Assembly: GCA_004297225.1 (NCBI GenBank) | Contig: SCUI01000010.1 | Coordinates: 558,001-622,000, forward strand | From: Lysobacteraceae bacterium | GTDB lineage: Bacteria; Pseudomonadota; Gammaproteobacteria; Xanthomonadales; Xanthomonadaceae | DNA: 64,000 nucleotides | Direction of reading: 5' to 3' | Position numbers and translations under genes: made by a program | Shown here: positions 27,345 to 36,536 of the stretch, one piece after another | How positions within the stretch are numbered: the stretch's first letter is position 1 | Layout: each line of letters begins with the position of its first letter | Notes under the pieces: model-generated | What the model saw: only the letters and a program-made list of their open reading frames with translations | Told to the model about the DNA's origin: nothing | Databases searched by the model: none

Positions 27345-27794
27345 ATGCCCGCATTCGCCGCCCGCCATGCCCGCGCCCGGGGCTTCACCCTGCTCGAGAT
27401 GCTCGTGGTCCTGGTCATCATCGGCCTGATCGCCAGCCTGGTCGGGCCGCGCCTGTTCAGCCGCGTGGACACGTCCAAGGTGCAGGTCGCCGATACCCAG
27501 GCGCGGATGCTGCGCGGCGCGGTGGAGACCTTCCACCTCGAAGTCGGCCGGCTGCCGACGGTGCAGGAAGGACTCGCGGTGCTCACCACGCCACCGGCCG
27601 ACGAGCGCGCAAGGTCGCGCTGGCGCGGCCCTTACCTGGACGAGGCGGTGCCGGCCGATCCCTGGGGCAATCCGTACGTCTACGACATGCCCGGCCGCGA
27701 CGGCATGCCTTTCGCGCTGTACTCGCATGGCGCCGACGGCAAGCCGGGCGGCGAGGGCAACGACGCGGATGTCGGGTTCCTGCCCGCCAACTGA
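27345..27794 (+). CDS. gspG: Major pseudopilin GspG/XpsG
   Basis: The 149-residue type IV prepilin-like protein has a basic leader cut before Phe14 (ARG/FTLLEMLVVLVIIGLIAS, with the conserved Glu at +5). Its globular part has RLPTVQEGL, DPWGNPYVY and the calcium-site region YSHGADGKPGGEGNDAD typical of GspG. It forms the pseudopilus shaft. The gspH start overlaps its 3' end by 26 bases. Confidence 0.96.
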   Translation: MPAFAARHARARGFTLLEMLVVLVIIGLIASLVGPRLFSRVDTSKVQVADTQARMLRGAVETFHLEVGRLPTVQEGLAVLTTPPADERARSRWRGPYLDEAVPADPWGNPYVYDMPGRDGMPFALYSHGADGKPGGEGNDADVGFLPAN

Positions 27795-28188
27795 CCAGGC
27801 CACGCGGCAGCGCGGCTTCACGCTGCTCGAGCTGCTCATCGTCCTGGCTTTGGTCGCGATGATGGCGGCCATGGTCGCCCCTCGCCTGCAGGGCACCTAC
27901 GACGCCGTGGCGCGCAGCGGCGAGCGCGCCGAAGCGCGGCGCCAGCTGGAGAACCTGCCCTTGCGCGCGCGCGACGCCGGACGCGTGATCGAAGTCCTCG
28001 CCGAAGACCCCGGCGCGCTCGCGCGCGAACTGCAATTGCCCGAGGGTTGGCGCATGCAGGCGCTGGCGCCATTGCGGATCGAGGCCAACGGCATCTGCCA
28101 CGGCGGCCAGGTCGCGGTGCAGGCGCCGGGGCTGGCTGAAACCTGGACGCTTGCGGCGCCGGACTGCGGAGTGCTGGATGCGCCGTAG
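27769..28188 (+). CDS. gspH: Minor pseudopilin GspH/XpsH
   Basis: The 139-residue protein has a prepilin leader cut at RQRG/FTLLELLIVLALVAMMAA and a short globular domain without motifs I can pin down. Position after gspG identifies it as GspH. ATG 27769 lies inside gspG; no later start precedes the prepilin motif well. Confidence 0.88.
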   Translation: MSGSCPPTDQATRQRGFTLLELLIVLALVAMMAAMVAPRLQGTYDAVARSGERAEARRQLENLPLRARDAGRVIEVLAEDPGALARELQLPEGWRMQALAPLRIEANGICHGGQVAVQAPGLAETWTLAAPDCGVLDAP

Positions 28189-28603
28189 CGCCGCCCATCG
28201 CGGCTTCACCCTGCTCGAGGCGATCGTCGCCCTCGCGATCCTGGCCGCGGCCGGGCTGGCGCTGTTCGCGGCGATGTCGCAGTCGTTGCAGATGGTGCGG
28301 CGCGCGCAGGACGCGCGCGAGGCCGATGCGGCATTGCGCAACGCGATCGCGTGGAGCGAACGGCTCGATCCGATGGACACTCCCGACGGCGAACAGGCAC
28401 TCGGTGGCGGTTGGCGGCTGCACTGGCAGGCGGCGCTGGTCGAGCCATTGCACGACGGCGCCACCGGTTACCTGCAGCCCGGCCTGTACCAGCTGGGACT
28501 CTACGACCTGCAACTCGAACTATGGCGCGAGGGCGTGTTGCGCCGCGAGGCTACGCTGCGGCGCGTCGGCTACCGCCAGGTTCGACATCCGGAGGCGCTG
28601 TGA
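28178..28603 (+). CDS. gspI: Minor pseudopilin GspI/XpsI
   Basis: The 141-residue protein has the leader AHRG/FTLLEAIVALAILAAAGLA, the Glu+5 and GspI-like short domain. GspI starts the tip complex with J and K. ATG 28178 overlaps the end of gspH by 11 bases. Confidence 0.88.
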   Translation: MRRSAAHRGFTLLEAIVALAILAAAGLALFAAMSQSLQMVRRAQDAREADAALRNAIAWSERLDPMDTPDGEQALGGGWRLHWQAALVEPLHDGATGYLQPGLYQLGLYDLQLELWREGVLRREATLRRVGYRQVRHPEAL

Positions 28604-29250
28604 GCAGGCGCGCGGGACGGCGCAGGCTCGCCCGCGGTTTCACCCTGCTGGAGACGATCGTCACCCTGGTCATCGTGTCGATGATCGTGGTCGTGCTGAT
28701 GCAGGCGCTGCGGCAGTCGCTGGCGCTGCGCACGCGGATCCTGCAGCACGAACAGGACGCACGCATGGATGCGCTGCAGGAACAATGGTTCCGCGACACC
28801 GTGCGCGGCGCGATCGCGGATTTGCCGGATGCGCTCGGCACGATGCGGGGAGGGGCGACGGAACTGGAGCTGGTGACCGCCGCGCCACTGTCCGGCCCGG
28901 GCCTGGCGAAGATCCGCTGGAGCCTGCGCCAGGGGCCTTCCGGCGCCTCGCTGGTGTACGACGACGCGCAATGGAAGGGGCTGGAAGTGCTGCCCGGGCC
29001 GTTGCTGGAGGCGCGTTTCGAGTACATGGACGCCGACGGCGCATGGCAGGACGCGTGGGAACAGCCGGCGCCGTCCACGCCGGTGTTCGACGAGGCGCGG
29101 GCGCTGATCCCGGCCGAAGACGCGCTGCCACGCATGATCCGTCTCAGCGCGCGCACGGCGACGGGCGAGCTGTCGTGGTTGGTGGCGATCCCGGCGTACC
29201 TGCAACCACCGCCGCTGCTGCGCATCGAGGAGTCCGGCTTTGGCCTCTGA
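28600..29250 (+). CDS. gspJ: Minor pseudopilin GspJ/XpsJ
   Basis: The 216-residue protein has the prepilin cleavage site LARG/FTLLETIVTLVIVSMIVV and a beta-rich domain (LELVTAAPLSG, EARFEYMDADG). The GTG at 28600 overlaps the gspI stop (GTGA). GspJ joins the I-K tip complex. Confidence 0.88.
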   Translation: MSRRAGRRRLARGFTLLETIVTLVIVSMIVVVLMQALRQSLALRTRILQHEQDARMDALQEQWFRDTVRGAIADLPDALGTMRGGATELELVTAAPLSGPGLAKIRWSLRQGPSGASLVYDDAQWKGLEVLPGPLLEARFEYMDADGAWQDAWEQPAPSTPVFDEARALIPAEDALPRMIRLSARTATGELSWLVAIPAYLQPPPLLRIEESGFGL

Positions 29251-29254
29251 ACCG

Positions 29255-30307
29255 ATGCACCGGCGCGCGCAGCGCGGCTTCGTGCTGGCGATGACGCTCT
29301 GGATCCTCGCCGCGATGGCGGTGGTGGTGGGATTGCTGACGCTATGGTCGCTCGATGCGGTTCGCAATGCGGCCAGCGAACGCGAACAGGTCGAGGACCT
29401 GGTGGCGATGCAGGGCACCCGGGACACCTTGCTGTACCTCGGCGCGACGCGCGCCAGGAACCGCGCGGGGCTGCCGCCGGAACCGCTGTCCGAAGGCGAA
29501 CGCGCGCGCCGCCTGCTCGACGACTTCGGCATGTTCGCCACTGGGCCACGCGGCGGCGAGATCCGGCTCGACGACCAACCCTACCGGGGCCTGGCCGCCG
29601 CTGGGTTCAGCCTGCAGGACGAGGGCGGGCTGTTCCAGGTGGCGGTGCCCCGCGCCGAAGAGCTGCAACGACTGCTCAGGTCGCAAGGCGTCCCGGCGGA
29701 CGTGGTGCCGCGTTTCACCGACGCGTTGCTGGATTACACCGATGCCGACGAACTGCGGCGGCTCGAAGGCGCCGAAGCGCGCGAATACCGTCGCGACGGC
29801 CGGGCCGCGCCGCCCAACCGCAGGTTGCTGCTGCCGGTCGAACTGGCCCGCGTGCAGGGCTGGGAGGCATTGCCCGCGGGCGCGCGCGCACGACTGCCTG
29901 GACTCGTCACCACCTTCGAGAGCGGTGCCGTCAACCTCAACACCATGCCCGAGGCCTTGTTGCCGGCCTGGATCGCCGGATGCCCGGAGAACTGCCGCCG
30001 CCTGGTGGAGCGTCGGCAACGGCTTCCCTTCGCCTCCGGACGCGAGGTCGAATTGCTGCTCGGCGTGACCTTGCCCGGCGACAGCGCGATCGGTTATCGC
30101 TTCCTCGCCTCGGACACGTTGCGCATGACGGTTTGGGGCCGCTCAGGCGTGGCATGGCGCATCCATGTACGATTCACGCCCATCGCCGACCAGCGCGGGC
30201 CCTGGTCGATCCTTGCCGCCCATCCGGTTTCCCGCCCTCCTGAAGATGCGATCGCACAACCGACTGGCAGCAGTCTTTTCGCCGACGCGGCGCCTGCTCG
30301 GCGCTGA
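29255..30307 (+). CDS. gspK: Minor pseudopilin GspK/XpsK
   Basis: The 350-residue protein is the large tip pseudopilin. Its leader is cut at QRG/FVLAMTLWILAAMAVV, where +5 is Met in place of Glu, in keeping with GspK proteins, which lack the usual Glu. SLQDEGGLFQV, DYTDADELRRL and VNLNTMPEALLPAW are family segments. ATG 29255 is preferred over an in-frame TTG at 29240. The 3' end overlaps gspL by 62 bases. Confidence 0.88.
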   Translation: MHRRAQRGFVLAMTLWILAAMAVVVGLLTLWSLDAVRNAASEREQVEDLVAMQGTRDTLLYLGATRARNRAGLPPEPLSEGERARRLLDDFGMFATGPRGGEIRLDDQPYRGLAAAGFSLQDEGGLFQVAVPRAEELQRLLRSQGVPADVVPRFTDALLDYTDADELRRLEGAEAREYRRDGRAAPPNRRLLLPVELARVQGWEALPAGARARLPGLVTTFESGAVNLNTMPEALLPAWIAGCPENCRRLVERRQRLPFASGREVELLLGVTLPGDSAIGYRFLASDTLRMTVWGRSGVAWRIHVRFTPIADQRGPWSILAAHPVSRPPEDAIAQPTGSSLFADAAPARR

Positions 30308-31325
30308 ACAGGCGCTGGTGCGCGCGGGCGGGCTGCTGGGCGGCCTGCAGTGGGTCGTGCCGCGCGCGGAATGCCGGTACAGGCGAATCGACTTTTCGCA
30401 TTTGCCGGCGCGGCAGCGCGAGCCCGCGGCGCGGCTGGCGGCCCGGCGCGTGGAGCCCCGGCCCGGGGCGCTGTTCCATCTCGCCTGGACCGGCGGCATC
30501 GTCCACGTGTGGACCTGGCCCGAAGGGGCCGAGCGCATCGGCAACGCCGACGCCGGCTGGATTCCCGAGTCCCTGCTGCGCTCGGCGCCGCGCGGCGACA
30601 GCCTGCGCCTGCTCGAGCAGGTGCAGGGTTTCGAAGGGCAGTCCTGGCGCGACGGCATCCTCGAGGCCAGCCAATGGTGGCCGGCGCCGCCGACGGCGGA
30701 CGCGTGGCGGCGCTTCGTGCGCGCGTGCGGCCTTGGCCCGGGCGATGGCGACACCGTGCCGGAGCCGGTGGACGTCGGCTGGAGCGAGCCCTGGGGCGAC
30801 GGCGCCAGGGGCCTGCCGGCATCGCCCGCCGTGCTGGAACGCTGGGCCTGGACGCTTGGCCTCGGACTCCTGTTTTGCGGCCTGGGCTGGCAACTCGCGG
30901 GCCAGGCCTACTGGAGCATGGCCCAGGCGCGGCTCGACGCGCGGATGGAGGCGTTGCGCGCGCAGGCGTCGCCACTGCTGGCCGCCCGCGAGCGCGCCGA
31001 CGCCGCGCGCGACGCGCTGCTCGCGCTGCAGGCGCTGGACGCCGGCCCGGGCGACTACTCGCTGATGGCCGACGTGATCCGGCCGCTGCCCGAAGACGCC
31101 CGTTTCGCGAGTTGGCAACGCGAGGAAGGCAAGCTGCAGGTCGCGATCCTGTCCGCCGACACCGATCCGCGCCACTTCGTGACCGCCTATGCGGATCGCG
31201 GGCCGCTGGCCAATGCGGTCGCGACGCCGGCCCAGGGCAGCATGGGGCTGGCCTTCGACCTGGCCGCCCCCGCGGACGCGGACGCGGCGACCGGCGATGC
31301 GGATCCCGCGCGGGAGTCGCCGTGA
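30246..31325 (+). CDS. gspL: Type II secretion protein GspL/XpsL
   Basis: The 359-residue bitopic protein has an N-terminal cytoplasmic domain, one membrane segment near residue 205-225 (LGLGLLFCGLGWQLAG) and a periplasmic ferredoxin-like part. It tethers the GspE ATPase to the platform. Sequence is diverged from better known GspL, and the call leans on position. ATG 30246 lies within gspK; a later start is possible. Confidence 0.8.
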   Translation: MRSHNRLAAVFSPTRRLLGAEQALVRAGGLLGGLQWVVPRAECRYRRIDFSHLPARQREPAARLAARRVEPRPGALFHLAWTGGIVHVWTWPEGAERIGNADAGWIPESLLRSAPRGDSLRLLEQVQGFEGQSWRDGILEASQWWPAPPTADAWRRFVRACGLGPGDGDTVPEPVDVGWSEPWGDGARGLPASPAVLERWAWTLGLGLLFCGLGWQLAGQAYWSMAQARLDARMEALRAQASPLLAARERADAARDALLALQALDAGPGDYSLMADVIRPLPEDARFASWQREEGKLQVAILSADTDPRHFVTAYADRGPLANAVATPAQGSMGLAFDLAAPADADAATGDADPARESP

Positions 31326-32200
31326 GCGCGTTCGACCTGGAACGCGTGCGCGCGGAATGGCGCGCCAGCCGGCGCCTGCGCCTGGGCGTGCTCGCCGCGG
31401 TGCTGTTCCTTGGTGCGCACGCGATCCTGTCGCTTTCCGACCACCGCAAGACCGGGGTCGAAGCCTACGCGCGCGACGAGGCCCTGTTCGAGCGGCTGCA
31501 GGAAGCCAGCCGCGAACGGCAATGGCCGTCGCGCGCAGAGGCGGCCGAGGCGCGCCTGGCCGAGGTGCTGCATTCGGTACCGCCGGCGCGCAGCGACGGC
31601 CTGGCCCAGGCCGAACTGCAGGCATGGTTGACCGACCTCGCGGCGCACGCCGACATGACCCAGGCCAACGTTCGCGTGGAGACCTCGTTGCCGGTGCCCG
31701 GGCAGGACGGCATGTGGCAGGTCCTCGCGCGCCTGGACGGCAACCTCGCCGAGGCCAGGATCCGCGACCTCGTCCGCGCCCTCGCCGCCGCGCGACCGTG
31801 GGTCCAGACCGAGCGGCTGGAGCTGCAGGCCGGCCAGCAGCCGCGGGCGTCGCTGGTGGTGCGCGGGTATTTCCGGGCGGCCGACGAACTCGACGCGTCG
31901 CAACCGCCGCCGCGTCCTGCGGGATTGCCGCCGGCAAGCCGCACCGAGCCGGCACTGGCGACCTCGACGCCGTCGGGCCAGGCGCCGGCCGCCCCGGGCG
32001 CGATTCCGCCGGCCGCATCCGTGACCGCGGCTGCCGACACCCCTGCTTCGACGATGACGGCGGCCTCGCCCCCGGCTGTCACGCGGTCCGCATTTGCGGC
32101 GCCGATCGGCAGCTCGCGCAAGGAGCAGATGCGCGCGGAAGCGCGGGCGCGCGCGGAACAACAACGGCGCCTGCGCAAGGCCAGGGAGCAGTCGCCATGA
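31322..32200 (+). CDS. gspM: Type II secretion protein GspM/XpsM-like
   Basis: The 292-residue protein has a short cytoplasmic start, one membrane segment (about 19-37, LGVLAAVLFLGAHAILSLS), a ferredoxin-like domain to about 185, then a long Ala/Pro/Ser/Thr-rich tail ending in a basic coiled segment. The GTG start overlaps the gspL stop (GTGA). The tail makes it longer than typical GspM. Confidence 0.78.
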   Translation: MSAFDLERVRAEWRASRRLRLGVLAAVLFLGAHAILSLSDHRKTGVEAYARDEALFERLQEASRERQWPSRAEAAEARLAEVLHSVPPARSDGLAQAELQAWLTDLAAHADMTQANVRVETSLPVPGQDGMWQVLARLDGNLAEARIRDLVRALAAARPWVQTERLELQAGQQPRASLVVRGYFRAADELDASQPPPRPAGLPPASRTEPALATSTPSGQAPAAPGAIPPAASVTAAADTPASTMTAASPPAVTRSAFAAPIGSSRKEQMRAEARARAEQQRRLRKAREQSP

Positions 32201-32658
32201 CCCGTACGCTGCGACGGATCCTGCTGGTCCTGGCCGCCCTCGCGCTCGGCGCGGCCGCATTCCTCGCCTTCGGGCACAAGCCCGGCGCCGGGGCGACGCA
32301 AGCCGCCGGCGGTGTAGACTGGTCACTGCCGTCGCCTGCCGCGGTGGAACTCGCGGCCGCCGACGAGGTCTGGATGTCGCGGGCACCCTGGGGTGCGCTG
32401 CCCCGGCCCACCAACGCCGAACCCCCACCGCCACCGCCGCCCGTCCCGGTGGGCATCGTGGCGTCCGGCGGCAAGTTCCGGGCCCTGTTCGTGGTCCCCG
32501 GTGGTGCGGAGACCCGCGCCGGGGCGGGCGACGCCCTCCCGGACGGGGGGCGTGTCCTCGAGGTTTCCCGTTTCCGCGTGACCTGGGTGGACGGCCAGGG
32601 AACCAAGCATGAGCAGGAGCTGCTCGCCGATCCGTTGCCGCAGGTAGCCACGCCATGA
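32197..32658 (+). CDS. Type II secretion protein XpsN-like
   Basis: The 153-residue protein has an N-terminal membrane anchor (about 7-26), a proline-rich stretch of consecutive prolines near residue 80, and a small beta domain (VVPGGAETRAGAGDALPDG). The last resembles the homology-region domain of GspC. It occupies the place of XpsN in the xanthomonad operon, which takes the role of GspC in joining the inner platform to the secretin. It is coupled to both neighbours by ATGA overlaps. Confidence 0.75.
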   Translation: MTRTLRRILLVLAALALGAAAFLAFGHKPGAGATQAAGGVDWSLPSPAAVELAAADEVWMSRAPWGALPRPTNAEPPPPPPPVPVGIVASGGKFRALFVVPGGAETRAGAGDALPDGGRVLEVSRFRVTWVDGQGTKHEQELLADPLPQVATP

Positions 32659-34778
32659 GCCAGACCCGACCCAACGTTGCACGCCACGTCCTGCTGCCGG
32701 CGATCCTCGCCGGGATGCTGGCCGCGTGCGCAACGCGGCCGCCCGCGTTCCCGGAGCCGTTGCGCGCGCCCAATCCGGTTCCCGCGGAGGCCGATGCGGC
32801 GGCGACGGACGGACGCCAGCAGATCGAGCCTGGCCCGGTGGTCGGCGCGGCGCAGGCGCGGGCTCCGGTCGAAAAGGCGGCACCGGCGGTGCCGGCGATC
32901 GCGGCGAAGAAGCCCATTTCGCTGGTGCTCGACGGCGTGCCGATGGCCGCGTTCATCAACGTGGTGTTCGGCGAGGAGCTCGGTTTCCCGCTGGAGATCG
33001 AACAATCGGTGCGTACGCGTCCGGACCTGGTCAGCCTGCGGCTGACCAAGCCGCAACCGCCGGACCAGCTGTACCGGGTCGCCGCGCAGGTGCTCAAGGA
33101 CTACGGGATCGAGATCCAGCAGCGCGGCGACGTGCTGCGGTTCGCCCCCGCCGCCGACGCCGGTTCGGCCGCGCCGCAGCTGATCACCACGCGCTCGCTG
33201 CCCGAAGTCCCCGCTGGCCAGCGCACGGTGTTCGTGGCGATGCCGCTGGACGCGAGCGAGCCGGCGCGCGTGGCTGCGCAGTTGCGCAGCCTCATCGGCT
33301 CGAACGGCGTCAACGTGGCGGAGATGCCCGACGCGAACGCATTGCTGATCAGCGGCCCGGGCACCGACGTCCAGGCGGCGATGGAGGCGGCGCTGGTGCT
33401 CGACCGCGCCTCGCTGCGCGACAAGCTGTCGCTGCGCATCAATCCGCTTTACCTTCCCGTCGACCAGCTCGCCGGCGAACTGCGCGACGTGGTGGTGGCG
33501 CAGGGCTACACCGTCCGCAGTGGCCCGGGCACCTCGGGCGTGCTCACCTTCGTGCCGGTGGCCTCGGCCAACGCGCTGATCGTCTTCAGCGAGTCCGAGC
33601 CCGCGTTGCAGGCGGTGCGCGAGTGGGTGCAGCGGCTCGACCAGCCCAACGAGGAAGACGGTGGCGCCGGCGGCGTCTACATGTATTCGGCGCGCCACAC
33701 GACGGTGGAAACGCTGCTGCCGGTGCTGCAGACCATGGTCGGCGGCACCGGGCCCGGCGCCATGGCCGGGACCTCGGCCAACGCCCTTGCCGACGGCGCC
33801 AATCGTGCCGAACCCGCGAACGCCACGCCCAACCGCGGCCGCAACGCGCAGGCCGTCACCATCGGCGGCGCCGGCGGCCAGGTCGCGGTCGATCCGGTGC
33901 GCAACGTCATCGTCTACCAGGGCGACCCGCAGCGCTGGCGCGCGATCCGCAACGTGCTGGCGCGGCTGGACCAGCCTGCGCGGCAAGTGGTGATCGAGGT
34001 GACGGTGGCCGAGGTCACCCTCACCGACGACCTCGCCCACGGCATCGAGTGGGCGTTGCGTCGGGTCGGCATCGACGGCGCCACCGGGCCGTTGACCGTG
34101 TTCGGCGGCAGCGAGACCCAGGGCGGCCTGGTCTGGCGCCCGCTGTCCTCCTCCGGCCAGGTCCGGGCGGTGGTCAACCTGTTCGCCAAGGACAGCCGCG
34201 TCTCGATCCTGTCGACGCCGCGACTGATGGTGAAAAGCGGCGAGACCGCCAGCATCGACGTCGGCACCGAGGTGCCGATCATCACCAGCCAGGCCACCGC
34301 GGTCGACCTGCCCACCACCGGCGGCGACAGCTCGATCCTGCAGTCGATCCAGTACCGCAAGACCGGCGTGCTGCTGGAGATCGAGGCCGTGGTCCATTCC
34401 GGCCAGCGGGTGGACCTGCGGATCACCCAGGAGGTCAGCGAAGCCACGCCGACCGACACCAGCGACATTTCCTCGCCCAGCATCTTCAGCCGCCGGCTGG
34501 AAACCAGCCTGAGCCTGTCCGACGGCCAGGCCATGCTGCTGGGCGGGCTGATCTCCTCCAGCACGACCGACGGCAAGAGCAAGGTGCCGCTGCTCGGGGA
34601 CGTGCCCGTCGTCGGCCGCCTGTTCCAGAACCGCAACAAGCACGGCCAGAAGACCGAGCTGCTGATGCTGATCACCCCCTACGTGGTCGAGGATGCCAGC
34701 CAGGCGCGGGACATCACCGACGCCCTGCGCAGCCGCTTCGGGGCCGGGGAAGAGCGTTTCGAACCGTTCGGACCCTGA
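32655..34778 (+). CDS. gspD: Type II secretion secretin GspD/XpsD (lipoprotein type)
   Basis: The 707-residue secretin forms the outer-membrane channel. It starts with a lipoprotein signal (lipobox LAAC, Cys25), then N0-N3 domains (about 80-420, including SANALIVFSESE and NVIVYQGDPQRW) and the C-terminal secretin domain with STPRLMVKSGETASIDVG, VPIITSQ, the long VEVTVAEVTL segment and LLGDVPVVGRLF. Lipidated secretins such as XpsD and HxcQ reach the outer membrane without a separate pilotin. It is the last gene of the operon. Confidence 0.96.
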   Translation: MSQTRPNVARHVLLPAILAGMLAACATRPPAFPEPLRAPNPVPAEADAAATDGRQQIEPGPVVGAAQARAPVEKAAPAVPAIAAKKPISLVLDGVPMAAFINVVFGEELGFPLEIEQSVRTRPDLVSLRLTKPQPPDQLYRVAAQVLKDYGIEIQQRGDVLRFAPAADAGSAAPQLITTRSLPEVPAGQRTVFVAMPLDASEPARVAAQLRSLIGSNGVNVAEMPDANALLISGPGTDVQAAMEAALVLDRASLRDKLSLRINPLYLPVDQLAGELRDVVVAQGYTVRSGPGTSGVLTFVPVASANALIVFSESEPALQAVREWVQRLDQPNEEDGGAGGVYMYSARHTTVETLLPVLQTMVGGTGPGAMAGTSANALADGANRAEPANATPNRGRNAQAVTIGGAGGQVAVDPVRNVIVYQGDPQRWRAIRNVLARLDQPARQVVIEVTVAEVTLTDDLAHGIEWALRRVGIDGATGPLTVFGGSETQGGLVWRPLSSSGQVRAVVNLFAKDSRVSILSTPRLMVKSGETASIDVGTEVPIITSQATAVDLPTTGGDSSILQSIQYRKTGVLLEIEAVVHSGQRVDLRITQEVSEATPTDTSDISSPSIFSRRLETSLSLSDGQAMLLGGLISSSTTDGKSKVPLLGDVPVVGRLFQNRNKHGQKTELLMLITPYVVEDASQARDITDALRSRFGAGEERFEPFGP

Positions 34779-34853
34779 CCTGAAATCCGGCTGAACAGTG
34801 CGCTGGGTCCCACTTCCAGCCTGAGCCGTTAAGAATAAGTTGTTCAGCGCCCA

Positions 34854-34880
34854 TTGACGTTTGAAAAACGGGCGTACTAC
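34854..34880 (+). promoter_or_regulatory. Candidate promoter of the first exported surface protein
   Basis: TTGACG (34854-34859) is followed after 15 bases by TACTAC (34875-34880), with an A-rich spacer. Transcription would begin about 208 bases before the ATG, giving a long 5' leader. Confidence 0.4.
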
Positions 34881-34986
34881 CATCGGTGCCGACGCTTGGG
34901 GACTGCGCGGCGTGAGGCACGCGCAGGATTGGGGGGGACCAGGGGAGGGGCGGGAACATGAAACCCGCAATTCCAGGGATCCAACC

Positions 34987-35008
34987 CCAGTGCCGGCGCC
35001 GGCACTGG
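34987..35008 (+). repeat. 22-bp perfect palindrome in the 5' leader
   Basis: CCAGTGCCGGC followed directly by GCCGGCACTGG is a perfect palindrome. In RNA it would form a very stable hairpin about 90 bases before the start codon, possibly protecting an abundant mRNA, or it could bind a dimeric protein as DNA. Confidence 0.6.
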
Positions 35009-35070
35009 CGTGTGCGTGCGGGCGGTAGCGGTGTCCAGGCGTGGACGTGAAAGCATTGATACAAACAAAA

Positions 35071-35082
35071 CCTAAGCTTAGG
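35071..35082 (+). promoter_or_regulatory. 12-bp palindrome overlapping the ribosome-binding site
   Basis: CCTAAGCTTAGG is a perfect palindrome whose last three bases start the AGGAG ribosome-binding site (35080-35084). A CCTA/TAGG hairpin would hide the site. Confidence 0.4.
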
Positions 35083-35094
35083 AGTAAAGAACAA

Positions 35095-36384
35095 ATGGCC
35101 CTGAACAAGAAGCTGCTCGCTGGCGCAATCGCCGGCCTGCTGTTCTCGACGTCCGCCAGCGCTGTCGTGCTGGACGGTGTCGCGCCGTACAAGTACGCCC
35201 TCGAGCTGGTCAACGGCACTGACCTGCTGGCTCGCGTTGCCGAGGCGCCGCTGAACTACAACTTCAGCCCGAACGAAGTCCGCTACGGTCGTTTCTCCTG
35301 CAACGGCGCGACCCTGTCGAACATCGCCGTTTCCACCACCTCGCCCGACATCGACCTGGGTGCGGTGAACGGCAACGGCACCAACACCATCTTCTTCTCG
35401 ATGACGGGTGACCCGGCGCTGGTCAACCCGACCGCCGCCGAGACGATGGACATCACCGCGGACGTCGAGCTGCTGAACAAGGGCAGCGTCACCTGCGAAT
35501 TCGCCATCTACGACCTGCCGTCGCAGGCCCAGATGGGCGGTCCGGACGGCCTGGTGATCGACTCGGGCACCGACGGCTACAAGGCCTGGATCACCCGTCC
35601 GTCGGGTTACGTCTTCGCCGGTACCGACGGCGAGGCCGTGGCCGACGTCGAGGATCCGCTGGGCGCGTACTTCGGCTTCGTGGGTACCGGCCAGTTCGGC
35701 GCCCTGCAGTTCGAGGCCGTCCCGGGCGTGTGGGACAAGGACAACGCCGACATCACCCTGGCCGACATCTTCGATGCCGACACCACGGTGACGATCGACG
35801 GCGACTTCACCGCCGCTGCCGACCTGACCTGGAACCTCGTGAGCCCGGATGCCCTGGCTGACGATGCCGCCGTGTACGAGTACACCAGCGCCATCCCGGC
35901 CCTCGGCCTGAACGGCCCGCTGGTGTTCATCGAGACCGGTGCCGACGCGATCATGGAGTCCGAGTACACCGCGACCCTCGACGTGTCGACCAACGTCGGC
36001 TACGAGACCAGCGACCGTACGGACACCGTCGGTGAGATCACCCGCAACGGTACCCAGCTGCAGGCGCCGCTGGTGCAGCTGCCGCAGGGTTGGCTGAGCC
36101 GCATCGCCATCACCAACACCGGTGCCCTGGCGCGTGCGTACTCGCTGGAGCTGATGACGGAAACCGGCCGCACGGGCACCATCTCCCCGTCGACGGGTAC
36201 GGTCCCGGCGAACGGCACGGTCGTGATCGACCTGGCCGACATCGTGACCTTCAGCCAGAACCGCGGCACGATCAACCTGAACGTCGCGGCGCCGAACAAC
36301 CAGATCCAGGGTCTGTACCAGATCGTGAATCCGGTTGCCGGTTCGCTGAGCAACCACGTGATGGTGCGTCCGGGCACCAACTAA
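35095..36384 (+). CDS. Exported protein of unknown function, tandem paralogue 1
   Basis: The 429-residue protein has a signal peptide (MALNKKLLAGAIAGLLFSTS, cut after ASA near residue 23), an acidic beta-rich body and two cysteines (GRFSC, VTCEFAIYD) conserved in the next gene, probably a disulfide. The last about 115 residues (from NGTQLQAPLVQLPQGW) are nearly identical to the paralogue. A strong ribosome-binding site, long structured leader and strong terminator suggest high expression. It directly follows the type II secretion operon and could be a secreted or surface-layer-like substrate, but no known domain is recognised. Confidence 0.75.
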   Translation: MALNKKLLAGAIAGLLFSTSASAVVLDGVAPYKYALELVNGTDLLARVAEAPLNYNFSPNEVRYGRFSCNGATLSNIAVSTTSPDIDLGAVNGNGTNTIFFSMTGDPALVNPTAAETMDITADVELLNKGSVTCEFAIYDLPSQAQMGGPDGLVIDSGTDGYKAWITRPSGYVFAGTDGEAVADVEDPLGAYFGFVGTGQFGALQFEAVPGVWDKDNADITLADIFDADTTVTIDGDFTAAADLTWNLVSPDALADDAAVYEYTSAIPALGLNGPLVFIETGADAIMESEYTATLDVSTNVGYETSDRTDTVGEITRNGTQLQAPLVQLPQGWLSRIAITNTGALARAYSLELMTETGRTGTISPSTGTVPANGTVVIDLADIVTFSQNRGTINLNVAAPNNQIQGLYQIVNPVAGSLSNHVMVRPGTN

Positions 36385-36411
36385 GCCCGAAAGCTCCACA
36401 CGCAGTACCAG

Positions 36412-36442
36412 GGAGGCCCGCTTCGGCGGGCCTCCTTTTTTT
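36412..36442 (+). terminator. Rho-independent terminator after paralogue 1
   Basis: GGAGGCCCGC and GCGGGCCTCC pair around a TTCG tetraloop, followed by seven T residues. Confidence 0.95.
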
Positions 36443-36485
36443 ATGCGCCGCATGGCCGGATTTCGATTCGTTCGCGTTTGGCCTT

Positions 36486-36511
36486 CATGATCGTGCGCTA
36501 TCGCGATCATG
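36486..36511 (+). repeat. 8-bp inverted repeat upstream of paralogue 2
   Basis: CATGATCG (36486-36493) and CGATCATG (36504-36511) flank a ten-base spacer, 25 bases before the ATG. This is a possible operator or leader hairpin. Confidence 0.5.
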
Positions 36512-36536
36512 CCCATCCGGAAGACAGGAGTTACTG

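Noticed and set aside
34779-35094. A small gene between gspD and the first exported paralogue
   Set aside because: No frame with a ribosome-binding site and plausible composition was found. The stretch fits a promoter and structured leader.
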